Source: Tamarix chinensis
Taxonomy: Eukaryota > Streptophyta > Magnoliopsida > Caryophyllales > Tamaricaceae
Reading direction: 5' to 3'
NCBI GenBank assembly: GCA_030549775.1
Contig: CM060175.1
Span: 94,417,470 to 94,481,469 of the forward strand
DNA: 64,000 bases
In this document: positions 51,945 through 63,203 of the stretch, piece by piece
Layout of the letters: every line of letters starts with the position of its first letter
How positions within the stretch are numbered: the stretch's first letter is position 1
Program-made: the position numbers and the translations under genes
Notes under the pieces: generated by a model
What the model saw: the letters and a program-made list of their open reading frames with translations, nothing else
Database searches by the model: none
Told to the model about the DNA's origin: nothing

Positions 51945-54440
51945 TGTAACACTATAAAATTTGCTACTGAAAAATTTCATTTTAAGAGGAAGCGTATAAT
52001 CAAATATTTGGGTGTTACCGCCGTAATTAACATAAGTTTGTTTTTCCTCACCATCTTTACGTCAATCACAAGGCAAAATTGATTAGAACATTTAAAACAT
52101 GATAACAAGAAACGAGACAACTTTTAATAACATCAAATAAGTTTTTGGAGATCAACTCTGATTACAATATCAAAATACAACAAAAGGGATCCCATGAAAC
52201 TAAAAGTCCAAAAAGGTATTCGGATAAAACTATCATCTGGATAATATGACTCTACACCCACACCCTGATACGAATAAATCACTCCTCCACATATATAGCA
52301 TCAAAGGCTGCGAATTCATTCACATGGTCATCATGAGCCTACACATAAATATCTGGGTCATCTACTCATTGGATTGAGTAACACCCATGAAATGGATAAT
52401 CAATACGTTACGAATTGAGTAAGGTAACTATACAGTCAAGAAGGGTTACAAGAATTCTCATAAGCAAATCATACATGCGCAAATCAAAGAATGGTAGAAA
52501 ATTACTGATTCCAAGTCTTTCATTAGATATACCATATTTCAATCTTTTATTTATGTTGAGTTCAGGGACCCCACTATTCTTAAACCGGTGGAATGGTCTG
52601 AAACATCCCTCGGGGACAACACACCCAAGCCACTATTATTATCTGGTGGAACGGAACGAACACCTCTTAGAGTAAAATACTCCTGAGCCACTATTATTAA
52701 ACCGGTGGAACGGCCTAAAGAACCTCTAAGGGATAACACACCCAAGCCACTATTATTATCCGGTGGAATGGAGCCATATAAATACCTCGACCTGACTTGA
52801 GTAATCTTTCACTTTAAATGATTAGTATCATATTCAGAGTTGATTGTATATTATCATGCCAAACTCATATAAATGCAAGACATACAATTAAACAACACAA
52901 GTACTACCACGTTATTATCCTCAAATGACCATAATACCCTTAGGAAAATCAAGACAAATGTATTCTCCTAAGGCCTTATTAAACCCAAAACATATAAATT
53001 TCCAATCAATATTCGAAGTACATATCCTTAGTTTTTCATAGATATCATGTATCCAACATTATACCAAAACACGTACTTACATAATTTCATTACTCTCAAG
53101 AATATCATTTCGTAGCATTTCCATAAATAAAGTATTCAATACAATCATGTTCCACACAAAAGCATATACAAAATACAAGTATCACATAAATTCCTAGCTA
53201 CGACATGTATCCTTATCGACAAGGACACCAAGCTCTATGCACGTAAATCATATACCTCCTCTGAACTCACCAGAAGATCACTTACGAAAATAAGATAAAA
53301 TATAATTAGGGTTAGAGGTTAAAAATTAAGAGGGAAGTCAAGGCGGTGCAACACCAGGCCGAGAGGAATTATGACGCATGGTCAAGCGATGCAAAAGTTG
53401 CACAGCTGCGTAGCTAGAGATTTTAAGTGATGCACGACCATGTAGCAAGCAGTGCACAGGTCGTGCACTATGTAACTCTACAACAAACGAGGGAAAGAAA
53501 ATGGTAAAAGAGGTGGTGGTCGGCGACGATGGTCGACGATGACAAGGGGGAAGGTTGGGGCAACCTTGGTGGTCAGTCCACCGATCAAAGGGTGGCTAGT
53601 GGTGGTTTGGGTGGTGCAAATGCTGAAAATAAAGAAGAAGGAGGAAGAAGAAGGAGAATGGAGAAGGAAGAAGATAAGAAGGTTAGGGAGCTGAGGGATG
53701 ATAATAAAATGGAGGGATGGAGGGGTATATATACTAGTAAGGTGGCGTGCATTGGAGGAGAAAAATGGCAGGGGTGACGACGATGACGACGATCTGCCGA
53801 GAAGAAAGAAGAAAGAAAAAAGGATAGGGGGATGGTGATGGTTGAGATGGATGGGAGTCAGGAAGAGGCACGAGGAGGTGATGATGAAGAAGAAAATGTG
53901 CATGGGAGGAGAAGGTAGGGAGTGATGGTGGCTGCGAAACATAGCATCAGTAGGGAGAAGAAGAAAGAAAAAGGGTGGTCGGGGAAGTGATGGAGAAGAA
54001 GGAGGAGGCAGCATGAGGGATGGCAAGGATGGTGACATGGTGCATGTGGGAGGTAAGTGGACGGTGGTGGTGTAGAGGAAGCCAAGCTCCTCAAGCCATA
54101 AAATCGGCGCAGGAGAAGAAGGGAAAAGAAAAGAAAAGAAAATGGAAGAAAAGGGGAGAAAGGAAGAAAGGAAAAGGAGAAAGAAAAGGAAAAGAGAGAA
54201 AGCTTAGGGAATTAGGATTAGATTAGGTAATTTCAGATTAGCCAAATAATTTGGATTAGTGGAAATTTTAGCGGGTTTGGTTTACGAATTACGGTTTATC
54301 CAAATCAAGGTTTTGGTTTCAATTAAAGGTTTGGTATTAAAAAATTTAGTTAAGGCTAACAATAAGATTTTTTGATATTAGAATCAAATTAGGGAGTTAA
54401 TGACATGGGATTAGGCTAATAAATTTTTCAGGGTATTATA
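51945..54440 (+). mobile_element. LTR D: 2.5-kb solo LTR-like element with 5-bp target duplication
   Basis: It starts TGTAACACTATAAAATTTGC and ends CAGGGTATTATA (final CA worn to TA), with exact GTTAG on both sides (51940-51944, 54441-54445). It keeps the superfamily order: GTGTTACCGCCGTAATTA (about 52012), ACGAATTGAGTAAGGTAAC (about 52409), four tandem units of 58-59 bp (52569-52775), AAGGACACCAAGCTC with CCTCCTCTGAACTCACC for the core box (about 53219), and a G-rich block (53500-54130). No gag or pol. It is inserted in LTR unit F2. Confidence 0.86.
52569..52775 (+). repeat. 58-59-bp tandem array in LTR D, with dimeric structure
   Basis: Four units start GCCACTATTATTA-like. Units 1 and 3 share TTAAACCGGTGGAA and ACAACACACCCAAGCC-type ends; units 2 and 4 share ATTATCYGGTGGAA. 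The array is thus a duplicated dimer of about 117 bp. Confidence 0.85.
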
Positions 54441-55462
54441 GTTAGATAACAAAGATGAAAATGAAGGATTTAGAATTAAAAAAGGAGAAAGGGAAAACCC
54501 TTAAGTAGAAAATGAGAGCTTGAGCATTGTGGAAAAACCCTTGTGATCTATAACATTAAACATACACCAAAGGGATAAAATCTAATATTTAAAAAGTGAA
54601 GAAATGAAAAAGTATGAATGAGAGAGGAGGTAGGGCTAGGTTCAGCAAGACCAACCAACAATACTCAAGAACAAAAGGGAAAGGTTATAGGAGGAAGTAA
54701 GTTAGGAAAATGCAGAGAATGAATAAATGTGAAAAAATGAAGTTCAAGAGGACATAAGACCCTTATGGGGATCAATAAATGGGAGGAGAGAAGGAAGATC
54801 AAATTGCAAAGGATTGCTTGCAAGGCATTGAGGTGCTGGAGTGTGGGAGAAAGGGTAAAGTAGTGTAAGAGTGTGTAAGAAAGTAGTTGAGATGTGAATG
54901 ATGTGATTATGGGCAAAACTTAAGGACATGCAATATTTGGTCAAGAAGGTTAAGGGGTTAGATTTTCAAAGTCATCCACCTCAATAAAGTCAACTATAAG
55001 TCAAAATTGTTTAGGGAGGGTAGAAAATCTAATAAATGGATAGAAACAGAAGAAATAATCAAATAAATTCCCAAATTTATGAAAAAATTAGAGAAAGGTG
55101 TGGAATTAATTTAGAACCAAAATATATAAAATAATGGTCATGGGAATTGATTTGGAGTTGAAAGAAAATAAGAAAAATAAGGACAATGTTAATCATCTAA
55201 CTCTACTCTATTAGGTAAGGTTGGTGATTTATCACTGGGTGTCCTCGACGAATAGTTCTTGAAGTTGTTGGTTGGTCAATCGAACGGCAAGCTTAGTTGA
55301 CCGTTGATCGTTTGAAATCACATCTTTGGTTTTGAAGGGTCAAGGCAGAAATGAAGGGTTTAAATGTTAAGATTAGATAATTAAGTCAATGTTAAGCATT
55401 AATAAAGGATTAGGAAGATAAACCCCTGAAGATTAAGGTTGAAAAAAATTATGGATGTTTCA
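54441..55462 (+). mobile_element. LTR unit F2, last part
   Basis: It starts with the second GTTAG copy (54441-54445) and runs parallel to the end of F1, including AGATAATTAAGTCAATG (matching AGATAATTAAGTCAAGG in F1) and a decayed tail TTATGGATGTTTCA at 55449-55462. Minus-strand open frames here are Pro/Leu-rich artefacts of the G-rich composition. Confidence 0.65.
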
Positions 55463-56599
55463 CCTTAACCTCGTCATTTGAATTTTGACCCGACTCAACT
55501 TTGACTAGAATCATAACAATTGGAAATAGATCCTAGCCAACCAAACCCAAACCAAGTGTATAGTAGATTCGATCTTAACCATGATTGAAATTACCCAACG
55601 TAAATATGACCTATCTAACCCATTTGTTACCTCTAAATTTCCAACCTCTTAATTATGTGATGCCAGTAGTTTATACAAGAAAAAAAATAGTATGGAAGGT
55701 TAATATTTATTAATTAAGATAACTACCAATTAAATAAGAAAAATTTTGGATTTATTTTAATTAAAAATGTTTTCCATTAAAATAATATTACTTTTGTATA
55801 AACAATATAATGTACATATTATTAATATATACATAGGATTACATCTATTAATACATACTTAATAATATATTTAAAAACAAATTAATTTAATATACTTTTA
55901 TTTTATTATTTATTTAATGTTTTAATAAAAATTTCATTTATTTTAAGAATTTTTAAAAAAATATTTAGCATTACAATTTTAAATTGATATATTGAAATAA
56001 ATAATAAAATTAAATATTTAAAATTTTAAACTCTAAAATTTAATATTAGAAAAATGGAAATTTTAATAATAAAAATAAAAAAACATAAAAAATAAAAAAA
56101 TAGAATGTAAATAAATTAATTTAAAATTTTAAAATTAAAAACCAAAATTATTAACATAAACATCTAAATTTTTATGGTTGTGATTTTAATTTAATTCTAA
56201 TTTTTAATTTCAACAAATTAAAATAAATTTATTGGGGTTGTGAATTTTATATTGTGAACTTAGTTTTTTTATTAATTTTTGAAATCTAAATTTTCTAACT
56301 TTCTACATCTTTTAAATTTCAAAACATAAAATATTAATATTTGAAAAAATATATATATTTAAATTAATGTACTTTTATTTTTTATTTTGATAAATTTTAA
56401 ACTTTTTACATTTTTTTTTGAATTTTTGAAAACTTTTAAAAGATTAAATAAGTAACAAAATATATATTAAATTAGTTTGTAGTTATTCGGTATACTACAT
56501 AAGTATTAATGGATATAGTGGTACATAAGTTAATTATATGTACTATATCATATTTATGGGAAAAATAAGATTGTTATTTCAATACAAACTTCTTTAATA
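55463..56599. other. very AT-rich DNA upstream of the host gene, nothing recognised
   Basis: Mostly A and T with no open frame, repeat border or RNA structure that I can support. It ends where GC rises sharply at about 56620, presumably near the start of the host gene's transcribed region. Confidence 0.6.
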
Positions 56600-56609
56600 T
56601 ATACATATA

Positions 56610-56829
56610 ATTAAAACAACCCCCAAAGTTCTTTCTTACCGTTGAACGCAAACCCAGCCACGACGCATCCTGAGTCCTGACGAACTACGAGTTCGAACGT
56701 TCGACCCCCGAGTGAACACGCAGGCCGCCGGTGGGGGCGAGTCTGTGTGGCTACGAATTGTTGAAGAGGCCAAGCACGACTAGGCGAGGAAAATTCGTCA
56801 GAATCAAATAGCAGACAGAGGGGGGAGTC
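56610..56829 (+). promoter_or_regulatory. likely proximal promoter / 5' UTR of the host gene
   Basis: The base composition changes abruptly from AT-rich to GC-balanced, with CGAACG and CGCCGG strings typical of plant 5' UTRs. No firm TATA box is seen in the GC-richer part. The extent is estimated from composition only. Confidence 0.45.
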
Positions 56830-56976
56830 ATGAGACGGCAAGGAACTGGTTCGAGGAGGAAAAGCTCCCTATTGACACGGGCAGTGAGTTCGGTATTCAC
56901 CTTCGTTCGAGTAGCGGAATTTGAGATTTTGTTCGTTATTTTCTTCCTCGTCGCTTTCCTCATCTTCAAAGATCTC
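56830..56976 (+). CDS. host gene, first coding exon: small basic single-pass membrane protein
   Basis: ATG at 56830 opens 49 codons that end at 56976 exactly before a canonical plant donor GTGAGT, phase 0. Residues 1-17 are basic and Ser-rich (RRQGTGSRRKSS). Residues 18-32 (SSVFTFVRVAEFE) look amphipathic, and residues 33-46 (ILFVIFFLVAFLIF) form a hydrophobic membrane segment, followed by KDL. This looks like the N-terminus of a short, conserved plant membrane protein; I recognise the style but cannot name the family or role. The next exon is not visible, because the intron holds Copia-2 and runs past the window end. The minus-strand open frame at 56611-56841 is a shadow. Confidence 0.7.
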
Positions 56977-57524
56977 GTGAGTTCAGCTACTATTTCTCTC
57001 ATTTCTTTTACCAATTATCGTTTTCCCCAATGATATGTGTCGGTCCTTTGATTTTCTTAAAGCGATCTTAATATGTTCTAATGATGAATTCTATTGCTCA
57101 ATATAAAACGATAATTCGTGTTGAAAAAAATACTGTAGATTGCATCTACCTTTCAAACCCCATTTGGGTTTGGATGCTCCGTTCTTAGTTCAGAGCTAAG
57201 TCATATAAGTTTGCTTTGAAAATCGGTAGTTATTGTCGAGAAAATTTTCAAGTTATGGTTGAATCGCGGATCAATTAATATTTTTTCTTATTAATTACAT
57301 TCTCCGGCTAATTATCTGAAGTTTGCTTTCAGAATTGTTGCTTCTATTGAATTCACTTAAGTTTAGCTTCTCGCAAGGTGTCAAAAATTTGGTAATTTTG
57401 AATAGGCCTGATCTATTACCTGAGAAGTTAGTTTAGAAAATCCAGCATTACTCTAGAGTAGGAAACTATGTAATGTTTGGCAGTCTGCGAGTAAAATGGG
57501 ATCCACACATTCTAGTGTGGGATT
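56977..57524 (+). other. host gene intron 1, part before Copia-2
   Basis: T-rich intron-like DNA from the GTGAGT donor to the Copia-2 insertion site at GGATT (57520-57524). No exon-like segment with flanking AG/GT and coding content was found. Confidence 0.55.
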
Positions 57525-58324
57525 TGTTAGAACATTTGAATTCCCTCCTTTCAAAAAAACATTTCTTTATCAAGATTATTTTTGTCATTTTTATTAATGA
57601 CCTAACTTTGGGTAGGCTAAACATCCATTGAAAAGTTGATGTAGAAAGGTGAGTAAATGGAAGAAAAATTTAGATTTGAATCTTGTAGGAGAGAGAGAGA
57701 AGTACAAAAAATCTGTCATTATTTTTTTCAGTACAAATTTGATTAATTCAAAGATTTGAAGTCGTTCACCGTTAAATCTTACTGATTTTTTGACACAAGC
57801 TTCCTAGGACATTAATCTTGATCTAAATGGTGGAGATCTGATTTTGAGCTCTTTGGGTTAGGTTTTCATTGGTATTTCAGTGAGCATTTTTGTTTAGGTC
57901 AGTGTCAGATCGATTTTAGTTTTGACTTCAATTGAGTAGTCTGTTGTGCTCGGTTTTGGCTGAAAATTAGTGACATTGATGTTACTATTAAAGGGCTCAC
58001 TGTTTTGTAGCCTATAAATCGACTTTTGGATGTGTTTACATTAGCTCTGTTTTAGGGTCGCAAACTCTTTTCTTTGGACGTTGCAGTTGTTGTCTACTTA
58101 TGCTATTTTGGGTTGATGAATGTAATATTCGGGTTAGCACTTGAATGCTAGACCTTGTATCTCATATTTCTCATAGTGAAAGTTTTCTAAGTAGAACGTA
58201 ATGTCCCGTGGTTATTTTCCTTTCGCATTGGAAGGGTTTTTCCACTTAAATTGTGTGTCGTTGATTTGTTATTATTTTTATTTTGTGGTTGGTATTATTG
58301 ATCCATTCTCCCTTTGTCCCATCA
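57525..58324 (+). repeat. Copia-2 5' LTR
   Basis: It starts TGTTAGAACATTTG and ends CTTTGTCCCATCA. It shares long stretches with 62397-63203, for example GTCATTTTTATTAATGACCT, GATTTTGAGCTCTTTGGGTT (one change) and TTTGACTTCAATTGAGTAG. Confidence 0.9.
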
Positions 58325-58327
58325 AAG

Positions 58328-58338
58328 TGGTATCAGAG
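58328..58338 (+). other. Copia-2 primer-binding site, initiator tRNA-Met type
   Basis: TGGTATCAGAG lies 3 bp after the 5' LTR, identical to the standard plant copia site complementary to the 3' end of initiator tRNA-Met. Confidence 0.9.
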
Positions 58339-58364
58339 TATAAGATAGAGATTAATACAAGTAA

Positions 58365-59060
58365 AATGGCCTCTTTGAATGGGTGTAATTACAATAGATG
58401 GAAGGGTAAAATGATGGATCCCTTGTATGTAAAAAGTTTGCATCTACCCATTTTTGCTAAGTACAAACTGATAGATAAGATCGATGAAGATTGGCAATTT
58501 AATTATGAACATGAGTGTGGTTTTCTTTGGTAATGGATAGAGGGCAATGTTTACAACCACATTGTGAATGAGACAAATGTAAAGATACTATGGGATAAAC
58601 TAGAAAATTCATATGCCTTGAAGATCGAGAACAATAAATTGTATTTCTTAAAGCAATTGATGCATTGAAAGGTGTGTTAGGTATGGGCGTAAAGTTTGAA
58701 GAAGAGGTTCAAGTATTGTGGCTCCTTAATACTCTACCAGATTCTTGTGAGGCATTTTGGGTTGCACTTACTAACTTTGTCCGAAATGATGAGGTAACCA
58801 TGAATTTTTTCATGAGTGGTGTTCTAAATGAGGAGATGAGAATGACTCAAGGGTCATTCTCACAATCATATATTTTGTTTACCAAAAATAGGAGAGAAGT
58901 AATGGAAAAATTTAGAGTAGTAGAGATAAAGAGTTGTGGTAAGTCAAGAGGTAAGCACTAGAATCTTGAATGCCATTATTGTGGTAAAAGGGGGTATTTC
59001 TAAAAGTACTGCTATAAGTGGAAGAGAGATAACAAGAATCCCAAGTAAGTAAAGAATAAT
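58365..59060 (+). pseudogene. Copia-2 gag remnant
   Basis: It starts MASLNGCNYNRWKGKMMD and includes LHLPIFAKYK and GMGVKFEEEVQVLWLLNTLP with SGVLNEEMR, the TNT1/Tork-type gag pattern. About 20 codons between KQLM and GMGVKF appear deleted. The zinc knuckle reads CHYCGKRGYF, stop, KYC: the knuckle His is replaced by Tyr. Stops occur at 58531-58533 and later. In an intact element gag packages the RNA in virus-like particles. Confidence 0.85.
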
Positions 59061-59069
59061 GATGATAAC

Positions 59070-59345
59070 ATAAAATTAAATATCGGTCCTAATACGCAAT
59101 ATTGGGCGATATTTATCAGATTTTGGGTCAGTTGATACGCAAAATTGGTGATATGCGACGGATTTAGAATTTCACGTATTTATTGGCAATATATCGGTTA
59201 TTGGCCAATATTTGCCGATATTTATTGGTATTTGCTAATATTTATTGTGAAAAAAAAATAAGGAAATCACACCGCAACAATTGTGACATATCAAATATCG
59301 TTCGCGACACTACGACACGGTGACACCGCAACCGCGATTTTATTA
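59070..59345. mobile_element. insert of about 270 bp in Copia-2, rich in CGATAT motifs
   Basis: Between the gag end (DNKNPK) and the resumed polyprotein (TSDDLFIVDKN, about 59380) lies non-copia sequence. It has TATCGGTCCTAATACGCAAT, GGGCGATATTTATCAG, ATATCGGTTATTGGCCAATA and TTTGCCGATATTTATTGG, ending near ACACCGCAACCGCGAT. No firm inverted termini or target duplication could be set. It may be a small MITE or a filler segment. Confidence 0.5.
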
Positions 59346-59379
59346 CTTGGATGACAATGACTGTGTTTTTGTTGCTACA

Positions 59380-62300
59380 TCTGATGATCTTTTCATTGTT
59401 GATAAAAATGTTATGAATTTTGCAAATCATGAGACGAGTTAGGTTATTGATAGTATTGTTTCACAAATTTTTCACTTCTTACATTCTTGGTGATTTTGAA
59501 GTTTTAAAGATAGTTAATGATGAATTGTCTAAGGTGATTGGCATGGTAATGTATGCTTGGCGACTAAGGTTGGGACAAAGCTTGTTCTTAAGGATGTTCG
59601 ACACGCACTAGATGTTCACTTAAATTTGATTTTAGTTGCCAAATTTAATGATGAGGGTTTTTGCAATAGCTTTGGTTTAGCCTTATGGAATCTTACCAAA
59701 GGTAATCTGGTTGTGGCCCGAGGTAACAAATGTGTTAACTTGTATTTTATACACGCTTTGATTTCTAGTGATCATGTGAATGCAGTGGCAGATAAAGATG
59801 TATCTGAGTTGTGGCACTTGAGTCTTAGTCATATAAGCGAGAAAGGACGTAATTACTTGTCAAAGAAGAATTTGTTCTTTGGTTTGTAGTGTGTCAAATT
59901 GGATTAGTGTTCTCATTGTATGGTGGGCAAACAATGCAGGGTTTTTTGCATAAGGGTCTCCCTTCAAGAAGAGCCGAGGTTCTTGAATTGGTGCATTAAG
60001 ATGTTTGTTTTCCTATTAAGGAAAAATATCTTGATGGTGCACTTTGCTTTGTCACTTTTATGGTGCACTTTGCTTTGTCACTTTTATTGTATTGATGATC
60101 ATTCTAGAAAGCTTTGGGTTTATTCCTTGAAACCCAAAGATAAAGTGTTTGAGAAGTTCAAACACTTTCATCCTTCTGTTGAAAGAGAGACTTGTAAGAA
60201 GGTGAAATGTATTCGTATTGATAATGGGGTTGAGTATTGTGGTCAGTTTGATACGTATTGCATTCAATAGGGTATTAGGCATCAAAAGACTTCTCCAAAG
60301 ACTCCTCAATTGAATGGTTTGGCAGAGAAGATGAATAGAACTCTTATTAAAAGGGTTAGATGTATGCTTTCAGAGACAAAGTTGTTTAAGTCTTTTTGGG
60401 GTGAAGCTTTATTTACAACTACACATGTGATTAATTTGAGTCCTATAGTTGTTCTGAATGGTGATGCTCCCAATAGAGTTTGGTTTGGTAGGGATGTCTC
60501 AAATAATCATTTGCGTGTGTTTTGCTGAAAGGTATATGTTTATATCTCCTATGATGAGAGATCAAAGTTGGATCAAAAGACTCGTCAGGGCATCTTTTTG
60601 GGTTATGGTCATGATAAATTTGGCTACAGGTTGTATGATTCCATGTAGAAAAAGCTAGTGAAAAGTAGAGATGTAGTGTTCATTGAAGACTAGATCATAG
60701 CTGACATTGACAAAGCTAAGACGAGTAAAGTTGAAAGTGATGATTAACTAACAGATATGGATCCGATGAAGATGCAACATGCACTTGAATTTATTGATCA
60801 TGGAGTACAAGATGATATAAATGAGCATTTGACTCATAATGAGTAGAATGATGATGATATTGATGCTCCAACATATGATATTGTAGGTGATCACCAAGAA
60901 GCTCTTATAGATAAACCAGCAGCTCCATTAGAGATCATAAATCTTCTTCTAGATACTCTTCACAAGAGTATGTGCTTTTGACTGATGAGGGAGAGTCTAA
61001 GTCTTATAGAAAAGTTGCTGAAAGTGGAGGAAAAGATGGTCTAAAGCAATGTAAGATGAGATGCAATCTTTATATGACAATCATATCTTTGAGCTAGTGA
61101 AGTTGTCTAAAGGTAAGAGAGCTTTGAAGAATCGGTGGGTTTACAAGTTGAAGTAAGAGAAGCATTCTTTAGTTCTATGATATAAAGCTAGGTTGGTGGT
61201 CAAAGCCTTCAAGCAAAAGAAAAGTGTGGATTTTGGAGAATTGTGAAAATTTCTTTGATTCGAATTCCGTTAGGCTTGGCTACTTATTTTAATTTAGAGG
61301 TTGAGCAAATGGATGCGAAAATTGCATGGTGAGTTGGAAGAAGAGATTTACATGGAGCAAGAGGCTTTTTAGGCGAAAGACAAGGAAGGTCATGTCTACA
61401 AGTTTAAAAAGAGTTTATATAGATTGAAACATACACCGAGGGAGTGGTACCAAAAGTTTGAGTTTGTCATCCAACAATATGGTTATAAGAAGACTACTTT
61501 AGATCATTGTATTTTTATGCAGAAATTTGATAATGTTGATTTTATTATTTTATGTCGATGCTATGCTCATTATTGGCAAGAACACATTTAAGATTGAAAA
61601 GTTGAAACAAGAGTTAAGCAAGCCTTTTGCCATGAAAGACTTGGGTCTAGTGAAGCAAATTCTCAGAGTGAGAATCATTCATGACAGAGGAGCTAAAAAA
61701 TTATAGTTATCTAAAAAAAAATACATTGAGGAGATATTTCCAAAATTCAGGATGGAGAATGCCAAAGTCGTATGCTCATGTAGTTAGAGTTGTTAGCAGG
61801 TTCCTTTGTAATCCAAGTAGAGAGCATTGGAATATAGTGAAATGGATCTTTAAATATCTCCATGGCATTTCTAGTTTGCAACTTTGTCTTTGAAGTGATT
61901 AGTCGGTCATTAAGGGATATACTGATTCAAATACAGCTGGGGATGTTGAATTAAGGCAATCCATTTTAGGTTATTTGATCACTTTTGCAGGGAAAATAGT
62001 GTCATGGCATTCTAGACTTTAGAAATATATTGCCTTGTTGACTACCAAAGCAGAGTTCATTGCTATAACTGAAACTAATAAGGAGTTGTTATGGATAAAT
62101 AAATTTCTTTGAGAGATTGATTTTGTTCAAGAAGGATTTGTGCTTCTTTGTGACAACCAAAACACTATACATCTTGGTAAGAATCCTACCTTCCATTTTA
62201 TATTAAAACACATTAATACACTATATCATTGAATATGTGATGTTTTGGATGTGAAGTTGCTAGAGGTTGAGAAGGTGCACACAGATAATAATGGGGTTGA

Positions 62301-62380
62301 TATGCTGACAAAAGTCTTACCAAGATGGAAGTTTAAGATTTGTTGTATGATCGTTGGGATGTCGGTCACCTTCACATAGT
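59380..62380 (+). pseudogene. Copia-2 pol remnant (integrase, reverse transcriptase, RNase H)
   Basis: In order: pre-integrase ELWHLSLSHISEKG (about 59807); integrase DDHSRKLWVYSLKPKDKVFE (about 60093), RIDNGVEY (about 60214), NGLAEKMNRTLIKRVRCML (60313 on) and PNRVWFGRD. Then RT with LKNRWVYKLK (about 61123), YRLKHTPREWYQKFE (about 61419) and, after a frameshift, YVDAMLIIGK (61551 on). The catalytic YVDD is YVDA (GAT to GCT), so the enzyme is dead. RNase H is TDSNTAGDVELRQSILGYL (about 61922), ending KVLPRWKF (about 62310). A 26-bp tandem duplication GGTGCACTTTGCTTTGTCAC... lies at about 60034-60087. Many stops. Confidence 0.88.
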
Positions 62381-62396
62381 CGGGAGGGAGTGAATT
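62376..62396 (+). other. Copia-2 polypurine tract
   Basis: CGGGAGGGAGTGAA at 62380-62393 lies just before the 3' LTR. It is the purine-rich primer site for plus-strand synthesis. Confidence 0.8.
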
Positions 62397-63203
62397 TATT
62401 AGGGCATTTGTGCTTCGTCTTATGTAGTAAAACCCATTTTTTTTAATCGATGTTATTTATGTCATTTTTATTAATAACCTAACTTTGGGAAGGCTAAACA
62501 GCTGAAAAGATGATGCAGGAAGGTGAGCAAATGTGATAAAAATTGATATTTTAATCCCATAGATGAGAGGGAGAAGTATAAAAATTCTATCATTATTCTC
62601 TTCGACAAAGGTTTGATCAATATAAAGGTTTGGAGTCGTTCACCGTTGGATCTTGCTGATTTTCTGACACAAGCTTGTCAAGACACCAAACTTTATTTTG
62701 AACGGTGGAGATTTGATTTTGAGCTTTCTAAGTCAGGTTTTCGTTGGTATTTCAGTGGGCATTTTTATTTAGGTCAATTTCAGAACGATTTTGGTTTTGA
62801 CTTCAATTGAGTAGTTTATTGTGATCGGTTTTGGCTACAAATTGGTGAAGTTGCTATTAATATCTTGTTGTTGGATTACTATAAAAGGGCTTGCTATTTT
62901 GGGGCCTGTAGATCGACCTTTGGATGTGTTTACAGTAGCTCTGTTTTAGGGTTGTAAACTCTTTTTTTTAGGTGTTGCAATTGTTGTCTAATTGTGTTAT
63001 TTTGGATTGATGATTGTAATATCCAGTTAGCACTTGAATACTAGATTTTGTATTTCAGAAAGTTTTCTAAATTGACCGAAGTGTCTTGTAGTTGTTTCCC
63101 TTTCGCATTGAAAGGTTTTTCTACGTAAATCGTATATCACTGATTTGTTATTGTTTCTATTTTGTGGTTGGTGTTGTTTATTCATTCTTCCTTTGCCCCA
63201 TCA
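62397..63203 (+). repeat. Copia-2 3' LTR
   Basis: It starts TATTAGGGCATTTG (TG worn to TA) and ends CTTTGCCCCATCA. It has a short insertion relative to the 5' LTR around ATCTTGTTGTTGGATTACTA (about 62861). The open frame at 62613-62810 is within the LTR and not a gene. Confidence 0.9.

Larger units (their letters stand above)
57525..63203 (+). mobile_element. Copia-2: complete but inactive Ty1-copia retrotransposon
   Basis: LTRs at 57525-58324 (800 bp) and 62397-63203 (807 bp) flank gag-pol in plus orientation. The element has a primer-binding site and a polypurine tract. The flanking 5-mers GGATT (57520-57524) and AGATT (63204-63208) differ at one base, fitting an aged target duplication. 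The LTRs differ by roughly a tenth of positions by eye. It lies inside the first intron of the host gene. Confidence 0.9.

Noticed and set aside
53478..54094. Pro/Ser/Leu-rich minus-strand frames
   Set aside because: Composition artefacts of the G-rich block in LTR D.
56611..56841. Minus-strand open frame at the host gene start
   Set aside because: It overlaps the likely 5' UTR and has no recognisable protein features; the plus-strand exon with its donor is far better supported.
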